Position numbers and translations under genes: made by a program | The notes under the pieces: generated by a model | Told to the model about the DNA's origin: nothing | Seen by the model: only the letters and a program-made list of their open reading frames with translations | Database searches by the model: none | NCBI GenBank assembly: GCA_030427885.1 | Contig: JAUICM010000006.1 | Coordinates: 248,001-312,000, forward strand | DNA length: 64,000 nucleotides | Reading direction: 5' to 3' | Origin: Rhodothermia bacterium | GTDB lineage: Bacteria > Bacteroidota > Rhodothermia > Balneolales > Balneolaceae | In this document: piece by piece, positions 1-8,520 of the stretch | Position numbering within the stretch: position 1 is the first letter of the stretch | How the letters are laid out: every line of letters begins with the position of its first letter

Positions 1-228
1 AAGAGCATGATTACGATAGTCATTATACCTCTTTGTCGGGATACCGTCTGCTGTTAGGAACCCAAGAGCTTTCATTAATGGGATAAAGGGCCGATGGTTA
101 TTTGATTTAAAACCCAGATCTTTTAAAATCTGATGGGTAAATTTATCTGGTGCTTGCGCATCTCTTATTTTTGAGAAAAAATCACTGAGAGCGCCATATG
201 CTTGGGTGTATGTGGTAGGTAATGACAT
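1..228 (-). CDS. DUF5343 family protein, N-terminal part (cut by window edge)
   Basis: Reading leftward from an ATG at 226-228, 76 codons stay open to the window edge, so the C-terminal part is missing. The visible protein begins MSLPTTYTQAYGALSDFF and continues with a segment containing AQAPDKFT, a LKDLGFKS stretch and KALGFLTADGIPTKRYNDYR. From memory this pattern (an AQAPxxFT motif, then LGF, then KALGFLxxxGxPTxRY) is typical of the DUF5343 family, whose biochemical role is unknown to me and which looks like a small winged-helix-like fold. There is no signal peptide, so it should be cytoplasmic. No neighbour inside the window hints at its job; the next gene lies about 280 bp away and also reads leftward. 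Confidence 0.7.
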   Translation of the reverse strand, partial: MSLPTTYTQAYGALSDFFSKIRDAQAPDKFTHQILKDLGFKSNNHRPFIPLMKALGFLTADGIPTKRYNDYRNHAL

Positions 229-411
229 TGGATTTTAAATTAAAAAGATTGAGTAAAGTAAAAGCCGTATAACATATTATTATTCGATCGAGGCATACTT
301 TATCAAAGGTCGAATAAAAACGTAACTCTACCTCAATCAATTTGACAATATAACATCATCCCGCTGTAAATCAAGAGCTTAATAGGAGGGGAGAGAAAAC
401 TAAAGAGAATT

Positions 412-496
412 GTCACTCAGAGCGGAGTGATGAGTCTGCACTATAAGATCTGTGGTGGTAAGCGCTGTGCAGATCCTTCGTTTCGCTCTGGATGAC
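412..496. repeat. Imperfect extragenic palindrome
   Basis: The stretch starts with gtcactcagagcggagtga and ends with cgtttcgctctggatgac. The two outer 29-base arms are roughly complementary, with several mismatches, around a ~27 bp centre. It lies just beyond the stop of the leftward GH43-like gene (506) and may serve as a transcript 3' end. It has the look of the dispersed hairpin repeats common between bacterial genes and is similar in style, not sequence, to those at 37248 and 62660. Confidence 0.5.
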
Positions 497-505
497 CCCA
501 CCACT

Positions 506-1510
506 TTACTTCGTTGGTGGCTTCAAATTGATATACGTTGGCTCATTGCGATCGGCGGTGATCTTTCCATCTTCATATTTAAGTTCAACCACCTGAATGG
601 AGCTTCGCCTTTGCTGATAAGGATCGGTCTCTGATTCCACACGGCCCGGATGCGTAAAATAGAAGAGGTAGGCACGGTCATCATTTACCACAATATCAGG
701 ATGTTGACCGGCTACGCCGTCATCTTCTCCGGTTCCGGGTTCCTGGACGAGGTTACCCGGAATGCGTTCCCAGTCAACCAGGTCCTCTGAACGATATAAT
801 CCCAGTCCGTCCCACACGTCCGTGACCATCCAGTAGTGGCCTTTCCATTCAAAGATATTAGGTCCTTCGCCAGCCTGATCACCCACGGCCTTGCCTTTGT
901 CCTCCCAGGTGTAGAGGTCTTCACTGTCCGCATAATAGATGGATTTGTGGTCCATTTCATTGTTATACCACATCCGCCAGGTTCCGTCCGGCAACTGTAT
1001 CACGTCTGCATCAATCACCTTGTGGTTGGCCAGTTCCAGCGTGGATTGGTATTCCCAGTCTACCAGATTGGTGCTGGTGAGGTGGATGATATCCCTTGGG
1101 TGACTCCAGTTATCGAATATCCCCGGCACGTAGGTTAGATACATATGATACAGTCCCTCATGCTCCAGTACATCCGGTGCCCAATGCGTTTCGGTATAAG
1201 GTTCAGGAATATTACTGATCCCTTTATAGGTCCAGCTCGCTCCGCCATCGATGGATTCTGCAATACCGATCCGGGTCCCGTGAACCCAGGTAACTCCATC
1301 CAGCCCTTCGGTGTTGGCTCTCCGGTTGGTGTACACCATATTCCATGTTTCCGTCTGTCGGTTCCAGATCACCACCGGATCGGCAGCTCCGTCAAAGATC
1401 GGATCCCTGAACAAGGGTTTGTCGGCTATTTTGTTCTTTGTGGCTGTTTCTTTTTGACAGGCTGTGAAGGGTATCAATAAAAGGAAAAAGAGAATTAGAA
1501 AACGAGGCAT
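506..1510 (-). CDS. GH43-like five-bladed propeller glycosidase, lipoprotein
   Basis: Likely an exported glycoside hydrolase of the GH43/GH32-type five-bladed beta-propeller fold, acting on a plant or algal polysaccharide fragment; the substrate cannot be read from sequence. I chose the ATG at 1508-1510 because it gives a lipoprotein signal (MPRFLILFFLLLIPFTAC, lipid-accepting Cys18); an upstream in-frame ATG at 1555 would put 15 polar residues in front. Repeated propeller elements are visible (DGAADPV near residue 40, the GH43 hallmark WAPDV near 111-115, DADVIQLPDGTWRMWY near 167, EGPNIFEW near 215). By family analogy Asp44 could be the base, Asp113 the pKa modulator and Glu215 the acid. 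The length of 334 aa fits a single-domain enzyme. It stands alone with no sugar importer nearby. GH117-like or a non-catalytic relative is possible. Confidence 0.72.
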   Translation of the reverse strand: MPRFLILFFLLLIPFTACQKETATKNKIADKPLFRDPIFDGAADPVVIWNRQTETWNMVYTNRRANTEGLDGVTWVHGTRIGIAESIDGGASWTYKGISNIPEPYTETHWAPDVLEHEGLYHMYLTYVPGIFDNWSHPRDIIHLTSTNLVDWEYQSTLELANHKVIDADVIQLPDGTWRMWYNNEMDHKSIYYADSEDLYTWEDKGKAVGDQAGEGPNIFEWKGHYWMVTDVWDGLGLYRSEDLVDWERIPGNLVQEPGTGEDDGVAGQHPDIVVNDDRAYLFYFTHPGRVESETDPYQQRRSSIQVVELKYEDGKITADRNEPTYINLKPPTK

Positions 1511-1655
1511 AGAATTTCGTTTTTGCTGAAGAAAGGGAATAATAACATTGCCCACAAGCTTTACTATAAAATGGGGTAAGCAAGTTGTAGTTAGTCAGAG
1601 TTGCAAGACACTCCGTAACTACTAACCAATATGAAAACCAGGAACAGCCTGTTCG

Positions 1656-2690
1656 TTAGTATGCTCGCAGAATACTCACAATCCGGTTATACACAATTTC
1701 TGTTTTCGACCAGGAGGTACCACCGGCTGTATTTACAAACTGGATCACAACCGCGTCAATATTTTTATGGTAGCGTGCTATGCTGGAATAGCCGGGAAGC
1801 AGTCCGGTGTGATCGTATCCATAAATAGTGGAATAGATAGCTTGTTCTTCTTCAGTTAATAGTGAACCATCGTTCAAGGCCCGCAAGAATTTTCCCACAT
1901 CTTCAATACGTGCAACCATGGAACCTCCGGGAGAGGAAAACGAAGTGTATTTTAAATCTGGCTCATAGCCCACATAATATCCACTCATTACGTCATCTAT
2001 GTCTACTTCACTGAGTAAACTGTAAGTGTGATTCAGTTCAAGTGGTTTCAGGATCGCCTCCCTGATGTATTGATGATGACTGTAGCCCAGAGTGTTATCA
2101 AGGATTCTGCCTATCAGCAAATAGTTCGTATTGGAATAGCTGTATTTTTCACCCGGTTCAAAATCTGCGGGTTCATCTAATATCAGTTCCAGGGTCTTTT
2201 CATTATTCGGAGGAGCATCCCATGGATAATCGGGATGATCGGTAAAGTTGGGGATGCCGCTGGTGTGATTTACCATCATCCTTAATGTGATTTCATCTGC
2301 GTTCTCAATACGATCTTTAAGATTTGGTAAATATTCTGACAGAGTCTTATCCAGATCCAGACTATCGCCGTTCACCAGCTTTGCAACGGCTACTGCAATG
2401 TACAGTTTGCTGATACTGGCAATTTTGAATAGAGCATTAGGATCGGCTGGGATTTTGAGCTCACGGTTTTCCCATCCGGCAGTGTAGAATGTCGGTGATT
2501 CACCTGTTCGGTCTACATACACAATGATGCCATCTAAACCCATGTCAATGGCTGCATCAACCTGCTCCTGAACGGTATCTGATGTTGGCGTTAACCAGGC
2601 GCTTAGCAGATCCCAGGGTACAAAAAACAGGCTAATCAAGGTCGCTGTAAGTATGAATATTCTTAGATATGGTTTAATGCGATTTTTCAC
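1656..2690 (-). CDS. Serine hydrolase, beta-lactamase (class C/PBP4*) family
   Basis: Exported or membrane-anchored serine hydrolase of the beta-lactamase-related family (PF00144 type), which includes class C lactamases, D-aminopeptidases and esterases. One hydrophobic segment lies at residues 10-30. The three active-site elements are all present: SxxK as Ser92-Ile-Ser-Lys95, YxN as Tyr185-Ser-Asn187, and HTG at 294-296 in place of KTG. The family-typical HTSGIPNF stretch follows at about 142. The length of 344 aa is normal for a single catalytic domain without a C-terminal lipocalin-like part. The substrate is not predictable, and most relatives of this kind are not antibiotic-resistance enzymes. 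It reads leftward between the GH43-like gene and an oxidoreductase, with about 50-150 bp gaps, so it may be transcribed alone. Confidence 0.85.
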   Translation of the reverse strand: MKNRIKPYLRIFILTATLISLFFVPWDLLSAWLTPTSDTVQEQVDAAIDMGLDGIIVYVDRTGESPTFYTAGWENRELKIPADPNALFKIASISKLYIAVAVAKLVNGDSLDLDKTLSEYLPNLKDRIENADEITLRMMVNHTSGIPNFTDHPDYPWDAPPNNEKTLELILDEPADFEPGEKYSYSNTNYLLIGRILDNTLGYSHHQYIREAILKPLELNHTYSLLSEVDIDDVMSGYYVGYEPDLKYTSFSSPGGSMVARIEDVGKFLRALNDGSLLTEEEQAIYSTIYGYDHTGLLPGYSSIARYHKNIDAVVIQFVNTAGGTSWSKTEIVYNRIVSILRAY

Positions 2691-2744
2691 TTTACCTAAT
2701 TGGGAGGCGTTTTGATGTAAATAATGATCGTAAAGATGAAGAGC

Positions 2745-3665
2745 CTATTTATGCATCCTGATCACTACGTTAGCTTTTTTCTTTCCGGTATCTACATAGC
2801 GGTGGGCTTCAACGATCTTGTCTAACATATATGTTCTGTCGATATTTGCATGAAGTTCACCTGCTTCGAATAATTCTTTTAAGAACATCATCTGAGCATT
2901 ACTATTTTTGGCAACATCCATACCTCCAACCGTAACATATTTTCCTTCAGGGGTCAGAAGGTGTGAAATTTGTTTTCTTGAAGCTTTCCCTACAGCATCG
3001 AAAATGATATCAAAACGTTCTTCAAGCTTTGTGATATCCTGAGTTGTGTAGTCGATAATGACATCGCTACCAATTTTGGTGGCCAGCTCTATTCCCTGAG
3101 TACTACAAACCGAAGTTACATGAGCTTTATAGTGCGCAGCTATTTCAACAGCGGCCGATCCAACCGAACCGGTAGCGCCATAGATCAATACCTTTTGTCC
3201 TGGCTTTTGTTTAATTCCGGCTTTTTCGAGAAAATAGTTCCCGCTCAGCCCTCCAAAAAGGAAAGCTGCAGCTTCTTCAAAGGAAGCATTTTCAGGTTTT
3301 GAAAGAATCATGCTATTCTCATTTAGTGCTTTGTACTGCACATAAGCACCCATGTTGATACCCAAACTTGCAAAAACCTCATCTCCGGGACTGAACTTTG
3401 TTACCTCAATACCAACTTCCTCTACAATACCTGATAGAACCACCCCTAAAATGGGTTTTCTTGGTTTCCTGAATCCAAGTATCAATCTCATTAAGATTCT
3501 GAATATCCCATCGACGTTTAAAGATCGGACTCGAACATCCCCGGAATTAACAGCAGTGGCTACAATTTTTACTAATACCTCGTCTTTTTTGGGGATGGGT
3601 TTGGGGATATCTTCAATTCTGAGTACGTCTGGTGGTCCGTAAGATGGGCAGATAACAGCTTTCAT
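2745..3665 (-). CDS. NAD(P)-dependent medium-chain reductase (zinc-independent quinone oxidoreductase-like)
   Basis: Cytoplasmic NAD(P)H-dependent oxidoreductase of the medium-chain dehydrogenase/reductase superfamily. The N-terminal GroES-like catalytic domain covers about residues 1-125 (starting MKAVICPSYGPPDVL, with NSGDVRVRS near 41). A Rossmann domain follows, with the dinucleotide motif IYGATGSVGSAAVEIA at about 162-177. I see no cysteine cluster for structural zinc, so a quinone-oxidoreductase/enoyl-reductase-like enzyme is more likely than a zinc alcohol dehydrogenase. The C-terminal MLDKIVEAHRYVDTGKKKANVVI pattern is typical of this group. Its start codon overlaps the stop of the upstream acyltransferase gene (ATGA), so the two are translationally coupled. 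The substrate is unknown. Confidence 0.85.
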   Translation of the reverse strand: MKAVICPSYGPPDVLRIEDIPKPIPKKDEVLVKIVATAVNSGDVRVRSLNVDGIFRILMRLILGFRKPRKPILGVVLSGIVEEVGIEVTKFSPGDEVFASLGINMGAYVQYKALNENSMILSKPENASFEEAAAFLFGGLSGNYFLEKAGIKQKPGQKVLIYGATGSVGSAAVEIAAHYKAHVTSVCSTQGIELATKIGSDVIIDYTTQDITKLEERFDIIFDAVGKASRKQISHLLTPEGKYVTVGGMDVAKNSNAQMMFLKELFEAGELHANIDRTYMLDKIVEAHRYVDTGKKKANVVIRMHK

Positions 3666-4789
3666 TCTTTAAGGTCATTTTGAGTATTGAGATTTCCGTT
3701 TCCTAGTTTTGAGTCCCTGAGTACCGGCGACGTTTTATTGGTACTCCATTTGAGGCCAAAAAGTGGTCTCAAGAGTATAATTTTTCTGATCATGAATTCA
3801 TATATCAGATAGCAAAGGCTAAATGTAAACCCAACCACCAGGATGAACTTCAGTATCACCGGGATCTGTAATGGAAGTATCAGCATAGCACCTGCATACA
3901 GAACAAACATATGAATGATATAGACCGGGTAGGCAGCCTGACTCAGATAAGTCAAAGTCCGGCCCGGCCGGTTAAGGTATTTATAGCTGAATCCAAATAC
4001 GGAAAAGATCCAAAGATTCGATTCGATAGCGGTGAGATATCCCGGGGCATTGGTATTGAACATTATTAACCGGATCGTAAATAAAACAACCGCTATTAAC
4101 AGATAGGCCCATCTCCATTTCAGAACAGTTTGCCAAAACACCTTTCCTGAATAAACGAGCAGGAAGCCAAAAAAGAAGGCTAATAGTCCAAGGTAAAATC
4201 CATGCCAGGTTTGCGCGTATAATGTGTAGATCTGAGGTTTCAGAATAAGGACTTCGGCCACAAAGAATACAGTGATAGACAATGGCCCGAGGGGATTGCT
4301 CATGAACATAGTCAATCCTTTTGTAAACAGGCTCTCCTCTGTTTTCTTGAGATAGAAGAAGACAGGGGAAAGCAGCAGAACATAGCAGAATATATTTCCC
4401 AGAAACCAGAGATGCCCCGCATGAGGAAAGTAAGACAGAGGCATATCGTAGTATTGCTGAAAGAAAAACATATGAATGGGTACAATAGCCAGGAATCCAA
4501 ACACAAACGGCACTAATATCCTGCGTGTGCGCTCGAGGAGTAAGGTTCGCCAGTTTCGATTTCCAATGGCGAAGTAAACCCCCATCCCGGATACATAAAA
4601 TAAGATGGGTATCCTCCAAACATTCAGCATGCTCATGGGGGCCCACAGGCCCTGAATGAGTTCATTACTTCTTATAAAGCCAACGAGCATAGCCCAGGGC
4701 TGGAAAATGATCGATATATGATAGATCAGCAGGAGCCATATAGCGATAACCCGCAACCAGTCAATATCATGTCTTCTTTCAGTGTTCAT
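3662..4789 (-). CDS. Acyltransferase family 3 membrane protein (OpgC/NolL-like)
   Basis: Integral inner-membrane O-acyltransferase of the acyltransferase 3 family, which transfers acetyl or succinyl groups to sugars or glycans. The family signature opens the protein: an RHDIDWLRVIA stretch followed by a membrane helix with the conserved LLIYH histidine (about residue 22), then a conserved polar loop (GNRNWRTLLLERTRRILVPF region near 75-95). About ten hydrophobic segments follow over 375 aa, the usual size for this family. The C-terminal tail after residue 345 is hydrophilic. It resembles the glucan-modification protein OpgC more than the peptidoglycan OatA type, because no SGNH esterase domain is fused. 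It overlaps the oxidoreductase gene by 4 bp, suggesting a two-gene unit. Confidence 0.85.
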   Translation of the reverse strand: MNTERRHDIDWLRVIAIWLLLIYHISIIFQPWAMLVGFIRSNELIQGLWAPMSMLNVWRIPILFYVSGMGVYFAIGNRNWRTLLLERTRRILVPFVFGFLAIVPIHMFFFQQYYDMPLSYFPHAGHLWFLGNIFCYVLLLSPVFFYLKKTEESLFTKGLTMFMSNPLGPLSITVFFVAEVLILKPQIYTLYAQTWHGFYLGLLAFFFGFLLVYSGKVFWQTVLKWRWAYLLIAVVLFTIRLIMFNTNAPGYLTAIESNLWIFSVFGFSYKYLNRPGRTLTYLSQAAYPVYIIHMFVLYAGAMLILPLQIPVILKFILVVGFTFSLCYLIYEFMIRKIILLRPLFGLKWSTNKTSPVLRDSKLGNGNLNTQNDLKE

Positions 4790-4810
4790 AACAAAAGGGT
4801 AATGTGATTC

Positions 4811-5374
4811 TTACTGTAGCATCATGGCAATAACCGGACGTGTCTTCTCCAGTTCAGCCATGTCGAGTTGCAAGCCAAATGGAGCAAGTTGTTCCTGCAT
4901 CATAGAGTAGATTGGCTTAACCTGAGCGAAAGGGCCCATTACAGATTCACGTGCAGTAGCTCCGAAATTGTTCCGGATGCTTTTATCAACGTTTGCATCG
5001 ATAAGCATTTGCACAATTTCCACCCTGCAGAAAAAGGCGGCAGAGTGAAGAGCTGTTGAGCCATCATTGTTGGTAATGGAAAGGTCTGCACCAGCATCAA
5101 TAAGTGCTTTGGCAATCTCAGGTTTATTGAAAGTGGCTGCTGAGATCAATGGAGTTGACCCACTCATTTGTTCCCTTTGGTTGATATCAGTCCCGGCTTC
5201 TATATGTTGTTTGACCGCTTCAACATCTCCGGTGATCACAGCTGTCTGAAGGTCAATTTCAGGAGCTTGTACCCCGGAGTTAGATTTTGATTTATTGTCT
5301 GATTGACCGCATGCTGCAAATAAAAAAGCAACAAGGCCAAGAGTTAGGATAGTTTTGAAGTATTGTGTTTTCAT
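4811..5374 (-). CDS. Ankyrin-repeat lipoprotein
   Basis: Small exported lipoprotein: MKTQYFKTILTLGLVAFLFAAC places the lipidated cysteine at residue 22, followed by a polar Ser/Asn/Lys linker. Residues ~45-150 hold three ankyrin repeats, recognisable by the phrases DVEAVKQHIEAGTDIN, GSTPLISAATFNKPEIAKA and GSTALHSAAFFCRVEIV. The repeats normally form a protein-binding surface; the partner is unknown, with periplasmic catalase-binding ankyrin proteins being one known role elsewhere. It reads leftward 21 bp after the acyltransferase start, so it lies upstream of that gene and could head the same transcript. It is divergent from the AraC-type regulator gene, with a shared 254 bp intergenic region. 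Confidence 0.85.
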   Translation of the reverse strand: MKTQYFKTILTLGLVAFLFAACGQSDNKSKSNSGVQAPEIDLQTAVITGDVEAVKQHIEAGTDINQREQMSGSTPLISAATFNKPEIAKALIDAGADLSITNNDGSTALHSAAFFCRVEIVQMLIDANVDKSIRNNFGATARESVMGPFAQVKPIYSMMQEQLAPFGLQLDMAELEKTRPVIAMMLQ

Positions 5375-5423
5375 GATCTTTGTTTTGTGTTTGTAAGTTG
5401 TGATTTAACTCACTACAAAGATC
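5375..5423. promoter_or_regulatory. Possible operator: spaced inverted repeat upstream of the ankyrin gene
   Basis: An 8-bp inverted repeat, gatctttg at 5375-5382 and caaagatc at 5416-5423, sits immediately upstream of the ankyrin lipoprotein start and inside the region shared with the divergent AraC-type regulator. A spaced inverted repeat at a divergent promoter is a common arrangement for an operator. The repeat is short, so it could be chance. Confidence 0.22.
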
Positions 5424-5628
5424 AATAAAGAACCGGCGCAAGACCTATGAACTATGGTGCTGATAGTATCAAGTTTGAACTGGCTCTGAAAACTATGCAG
5501 CATGGATATAAATTATGACGCAAAACGTAACTTAATACCTGTCGTGAGTATGAAGAATCGGAGTTTTGGAATTCGTAAAAATTCCTAACTTGATCACTGT
5601 AAATCCAATATGAAAAGATTCGTGTAGA

Positions 5629-7671
5629 ATGCAGGAAGACTTCATAAGTCAAATAACAGCTATCATCGAGCGCAATATTGATGATGAACAATTTGGGGTG
5701 TCTGAATTGGCAGCAGCGGTGAATATGAGCCGCTCAAATTTGTTAAGGAAGATCAAGAAGGGAACAGGTTTGTCAGCCAGTCAGTTTATACGGCAGGTGC
5801 GTCTTGAGATCGCAATGGATCTGTTGAAAGAAGGGGAGTTCACTGTTTCTGAAATATCTTATAAGGTTGGTTTCGGAAGCAATTCCTATTTCATCAAATG
5901 CTTCAGGGAGCATTATGGATATCCGCCCGGCGAAGTGGGGAAAAAGCAGCTGGAGATAAAGAGTGTAAGTGAAGAGATAAAACCAGGTAAAAAGTCCTAC
6001 AGTTTGATCGTGATCTCGGTACTCACCCTTTTAGGGTTATCAGTTATCGCGCTGGCTATATGGACCTCAGAAAATAATACTGTTGGTCTGAATGAGAAAT
6101 CAATCGCAGTGTTGCCGTTTAAAAACGAAAGCAATGATTCCAGTAATGTGTATTTCATCAATGGATTGATGGAATCGACGCTGAATAATCTCCAGAAGAT
6201 CGAAGATCTGAGAGTGCTTAGCAGGACTTCCGTAGAAAAGTACAGAAATGCGAATATGTCCATTCCCGAGATCGCTGATGAACTTAATGTGAAATATTTT
6301 GTGGAAGGCTCGGGGCAGAAGATCGGGGATCAGGTATTACTGCATATACAGCTAATTGAAGCTGCGACTGATAAACATATCTGGTCAGAACAATATAGCC
6401 GAAAGGTTTCGGATGTATTCAACCTGCAAAATGAAGTTGCTACAAAAATAGCTGATGCCATTGAGGTGATCGTTACTCCGGAAGAACTCAAACAAATTGA
6501 GAAAAGACCTACCGATAATTTAGTCGCCTACGATTATTATTTGAGATCACTTGAAAACATTAATGATGGGAGCAAAGAGGGATTGGAAGAATCCATCAGG
6601 TTATTGGATATGGCACTGGAGGAGGATCCTGAGTTCGCACTGGCTTATGCCAATATCGCGATCTCATACTATTTTCTGGATCTGTATCAATCTGAAAAAC
6701 AGTATACCGCCGAGATCAACAGGTATTCTGATAAAGCGCTGTTATATGATCCTGAGTCGGATGTAAGCCTGTTAGCTAAGGCATTCTATTATATGTATAC
6801 CGGAGAGTATAGGCTGGCATTACCACATCTAGAGAAAGCTTTGGAGTATAATCCCAACTCTTCTCCGGTTATCCAGACACTTTCTGATTACTATGCCCGA
6901 ATTATTCCCAATACCGCTAAATATCTGGAATATGCTCTTATGGGGCTCCAGATCAATAGTTCCGGCAATGATTCGGTTTCGAAAAGCTATATTTATTTAC
7001 ACCTGAGTAATGCACTGGCTCAATCGGGTTTTGTAGAAGAATCAGTCGGGTACATTGATAAGTCGTTGGAGTACAACCCGCAAAATTACTACTCACCTTA
7101 TCTTAGAGCGTATATTCTTTATGCCAGGGATCAAAACATTGATCAGACTAAAAGTATACTATTACAGGAATGGCATAAGGATACCACCCGGCTGGATATC
7201 ATGCAGGAAGTAGCCAAGATCTATTACTATCAGTCGAATTACGACAGCGCGTTTTATTACTATGAGCTATTCGCGAGAGCAAGGGAAGAACAAGGACTCG
7301 ATATCTATCCTCAGGAAGATATAAGGATTGCTGCTACCTATAAGAAAGCTGGCAGGCTACAAGAGGCAGATCAATATCTGGCTTCATATACAGCATTTTG
7401 TGAAAGAGATCAGTCCATTTATAAAGGGGCTAGCACCGCGGTACTGCATGCGTATCAAAAGGAGTATGATCTGGCCATTGAACAACTAAAAATCTTTGCA
7501 AAACAGGATAATATCCAATACTGGATAGTACTATTCATGGAGAAAGATCCGGTCCTGGAACCACTATTAAATGATCCTGAGTTTCAGAAAGTGATGCAGG
7601 CGATCAAAGACCGGTTCTGGGAAAATCATGAAAAGCTTCGTTCTTCGCTCGAAGAGAAGGGCTTAATTTAA
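5629..7671 (+). CDS. Membrane-anchored AraC-type regulator with TolB-like and TPR exterior
   Basis: A probable one-component signal transducer. Residues ~10-105 form an AraC-type double helix-turn-helix: first helix-turn-helix near 24-45 (VSELAAAVNMSRSNLLRKI), second near 72-95 (VSEISYKVGFGSNSYFIKCF) and the usual GYPPGE end. A basic linker precedes one membrane helix at ~124-145. The rest should face the periplasm: a TolB N-domain-like segment at ~158-265 (SIAVLPFKNES, then LRVLSRTSVEKYR), followed by TPR repeats to ~640. This is the layout of CadC/ToxR-type regulators, but with an AraC domain instead of a winged helix, and the domain is N-terminal rather than C-terminal as in classical AraC. 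Targets are unknown; the divergent ankyrin gene is the nearest candidate. The ATG at 5629 is the first in frame. Confidence 0.85.
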   Translation: MQEDFISQITAIIERNIDDEQFGVSELAAAVNMSRSNLLRKIKKGTGLSASQFIRQVRLEIAMDLLKEGEFTVSEISYKVGFGSNSYFIKCFREHYGYPPGEVGKKQLEIKSVSEEIKPGKKSYSLIVISVLTLLGLSVIALAIWTSENNTVGLNEKSIAVLPFKNESNDSSNVYFINGLMESTLNNLQKIEDLRVLSRTSVEKYRNANMSIPEIADELNVKYFVEGSGQKIGDQVLLHIQLIEAATDKHIWSEQYSRKVSDVFNLQNEVATKIADAIEVIVTPEELKQIEKRPTDNLVAYDYYLRSLENINDGSKEGLEESIRLLDMALEEDPEFALAYANIAISYYFLDLYQSEKQYTAEINRYSDKALLYDPESDVSLLAKAFYYMYTGEYRLALPHLEKALEYNPNSSPVIQTLSDYYARIIPNTAKYLEYALMGLQINSSGNDSVSKSYIYLHLSNALAQSGFVEESVGYIDKSLEYNPQNYYSPYLRAYILYARDQNIDQTKSILLQEWHKDTTRLDIMQEVAKIYYYQSNYDSAFYYYELFARAREEQGLDIYPQEDIRIAATYKKAGRLQEADQYLASYTAFCERDQSIYKGASTAVLHAYQKEYDLAIEQLKIFAKQDNIQYWIVLFMEKDPVLEPLLNDPEFQKVMQAIKDRFWENHEKLRSSLEEKGLI

Positions 7672-7761
7672 TCAGAAGCCTTTTCTCAGCCCGCACCCAT
7701 TTCGTTTAGAACATTATGGTGAATAGAATTAAGACAGAATACTCTATATCAAACTCTGGTA

Positions 7762-8397
7762 TTAATTCAGGCTTGGATCCGTTTTATAAGATCCGGCAAC
7801 CAGCCATCCGATCCCAAATAGCGTAAGCCCCCAGATCTCAATAATAAGTACGGTATTTTCCCAGGTATAGATCAATTTACCCAGGATAAACAGGATCAGG
7901 ATACCCGCCATCATGAGAATACTGATAGTTCGATAGATATACGCTCTTTTGACTTTACCTTTGCTTTTTGCCCGGTTTGAGAAAAACCACATCATTGCTA
8001 TCAGACATACGAACAGAAGTACAGCTGCGGTGTAGTGAATATTCATCGGCTGCAGATTAAAGAAGCTTGCTACTGAGACAACCCAGGCAGAAGGAATATC
8101 AGTATTGTCATATCCTTTGGTGGGAAAAAGGGCAATGCAGATAGCAAAAACAAAAGCTGCTTTACTCAGATAGAACTCCCAGTCTTTGGAACCACCGGTA
8201 CCATTATAAGCCGACATAAAAAATCCGACCACAATCAATGATCCTACAAAGATATCATGTGCATCGGTCCAGTATGAGATGCTGATAGAATGAAGTGCTT
8301 TTCCCGGTTCAGCAAGTAGATAGACTGTTGGAGCGAGTAAAAGGGCAATGACCCCAATTATTATTCGCATTGTTTTATGGTTGATTTGACGTCCCAT
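7762..8397 (-). CDS. Polytopic membrane protein of unknown function
   Basis: A 211-aa integral membrane protein with about six hydrophobic segments (roughly residues 10-28, 50-66, 78-94, 120-138, 150-172, 178-200). I do not recognise the family with confidence; the spacing and the short loop containing HDIFVG after helix 1 are reminiscent of DUF998-like or general membrane proteins. There is no signal peptide beyond the first helix and no catalytic motif. It reads leftward, converging with the regulator gene at 7671, with 90 bp between stops. Nothing in its surroundings indicates a function. Confidence 0.7.
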   Translation of the reverse strand: MGRQINHKTMRIIIGVIALLLAPTVYLLAEPGKALHSISISYWTDAHDIFVGSLIVVGFFMSAYNGTGGSKDWEFYLSKAAFVFAICIALFPTKGYDNTDIPSAWVVSVASFFNLQPMNIHYTAAVLLFVCLIAMMWFFSNRAKSKGKVKRAYIYRTISILMMAGILILFILGKLIYTWENTVLIIEIWGLTLFGIGWLVAGSYKTDPSLN

Positions 8398-8466
8398 ATT
8401 ATACTCCGTTTTAAAGTTAACCCATTATTAAACAGTGGTATAATTAGTACAAATAATAATCCAAAA

Positions 8467-8498
8467 GCAACCCCTGGAGTGGGAGAGACCAGGAGTTA
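8467..8498 (-). terminator. Weak stem-loop downstream of the SRPBCC gene
   Basis: Read leftward, aactcctgg and ccaggggtt form a stem with one mismatch around a 13-nt loop, followed by a gcttttgg tail. It lies ~25 bp beyond the stop of the SRPBCC gene at 8521. This is a plausible but weak intrinsic terminator, as the T-run is only four. Confidence 0.4.
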
Positions 8499-8520
8499 AG
8501 AAAAGATCTGACGGAAAGTT

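Noticed and set aside
1656-2690. Antibiotic-resistance beta-lactamase
   Set aside because: The motifs place it in the broad serine-hydrolase family, but HTG instead of KTG and the lack of resistance context do not support a resistance role.
3981-4646. A 221-codon open frame within the acyltransferase gene
   Set aside because: It is out of frame with a gene showing clear membrane-protein family features, and its own translation has no recognisable signal.
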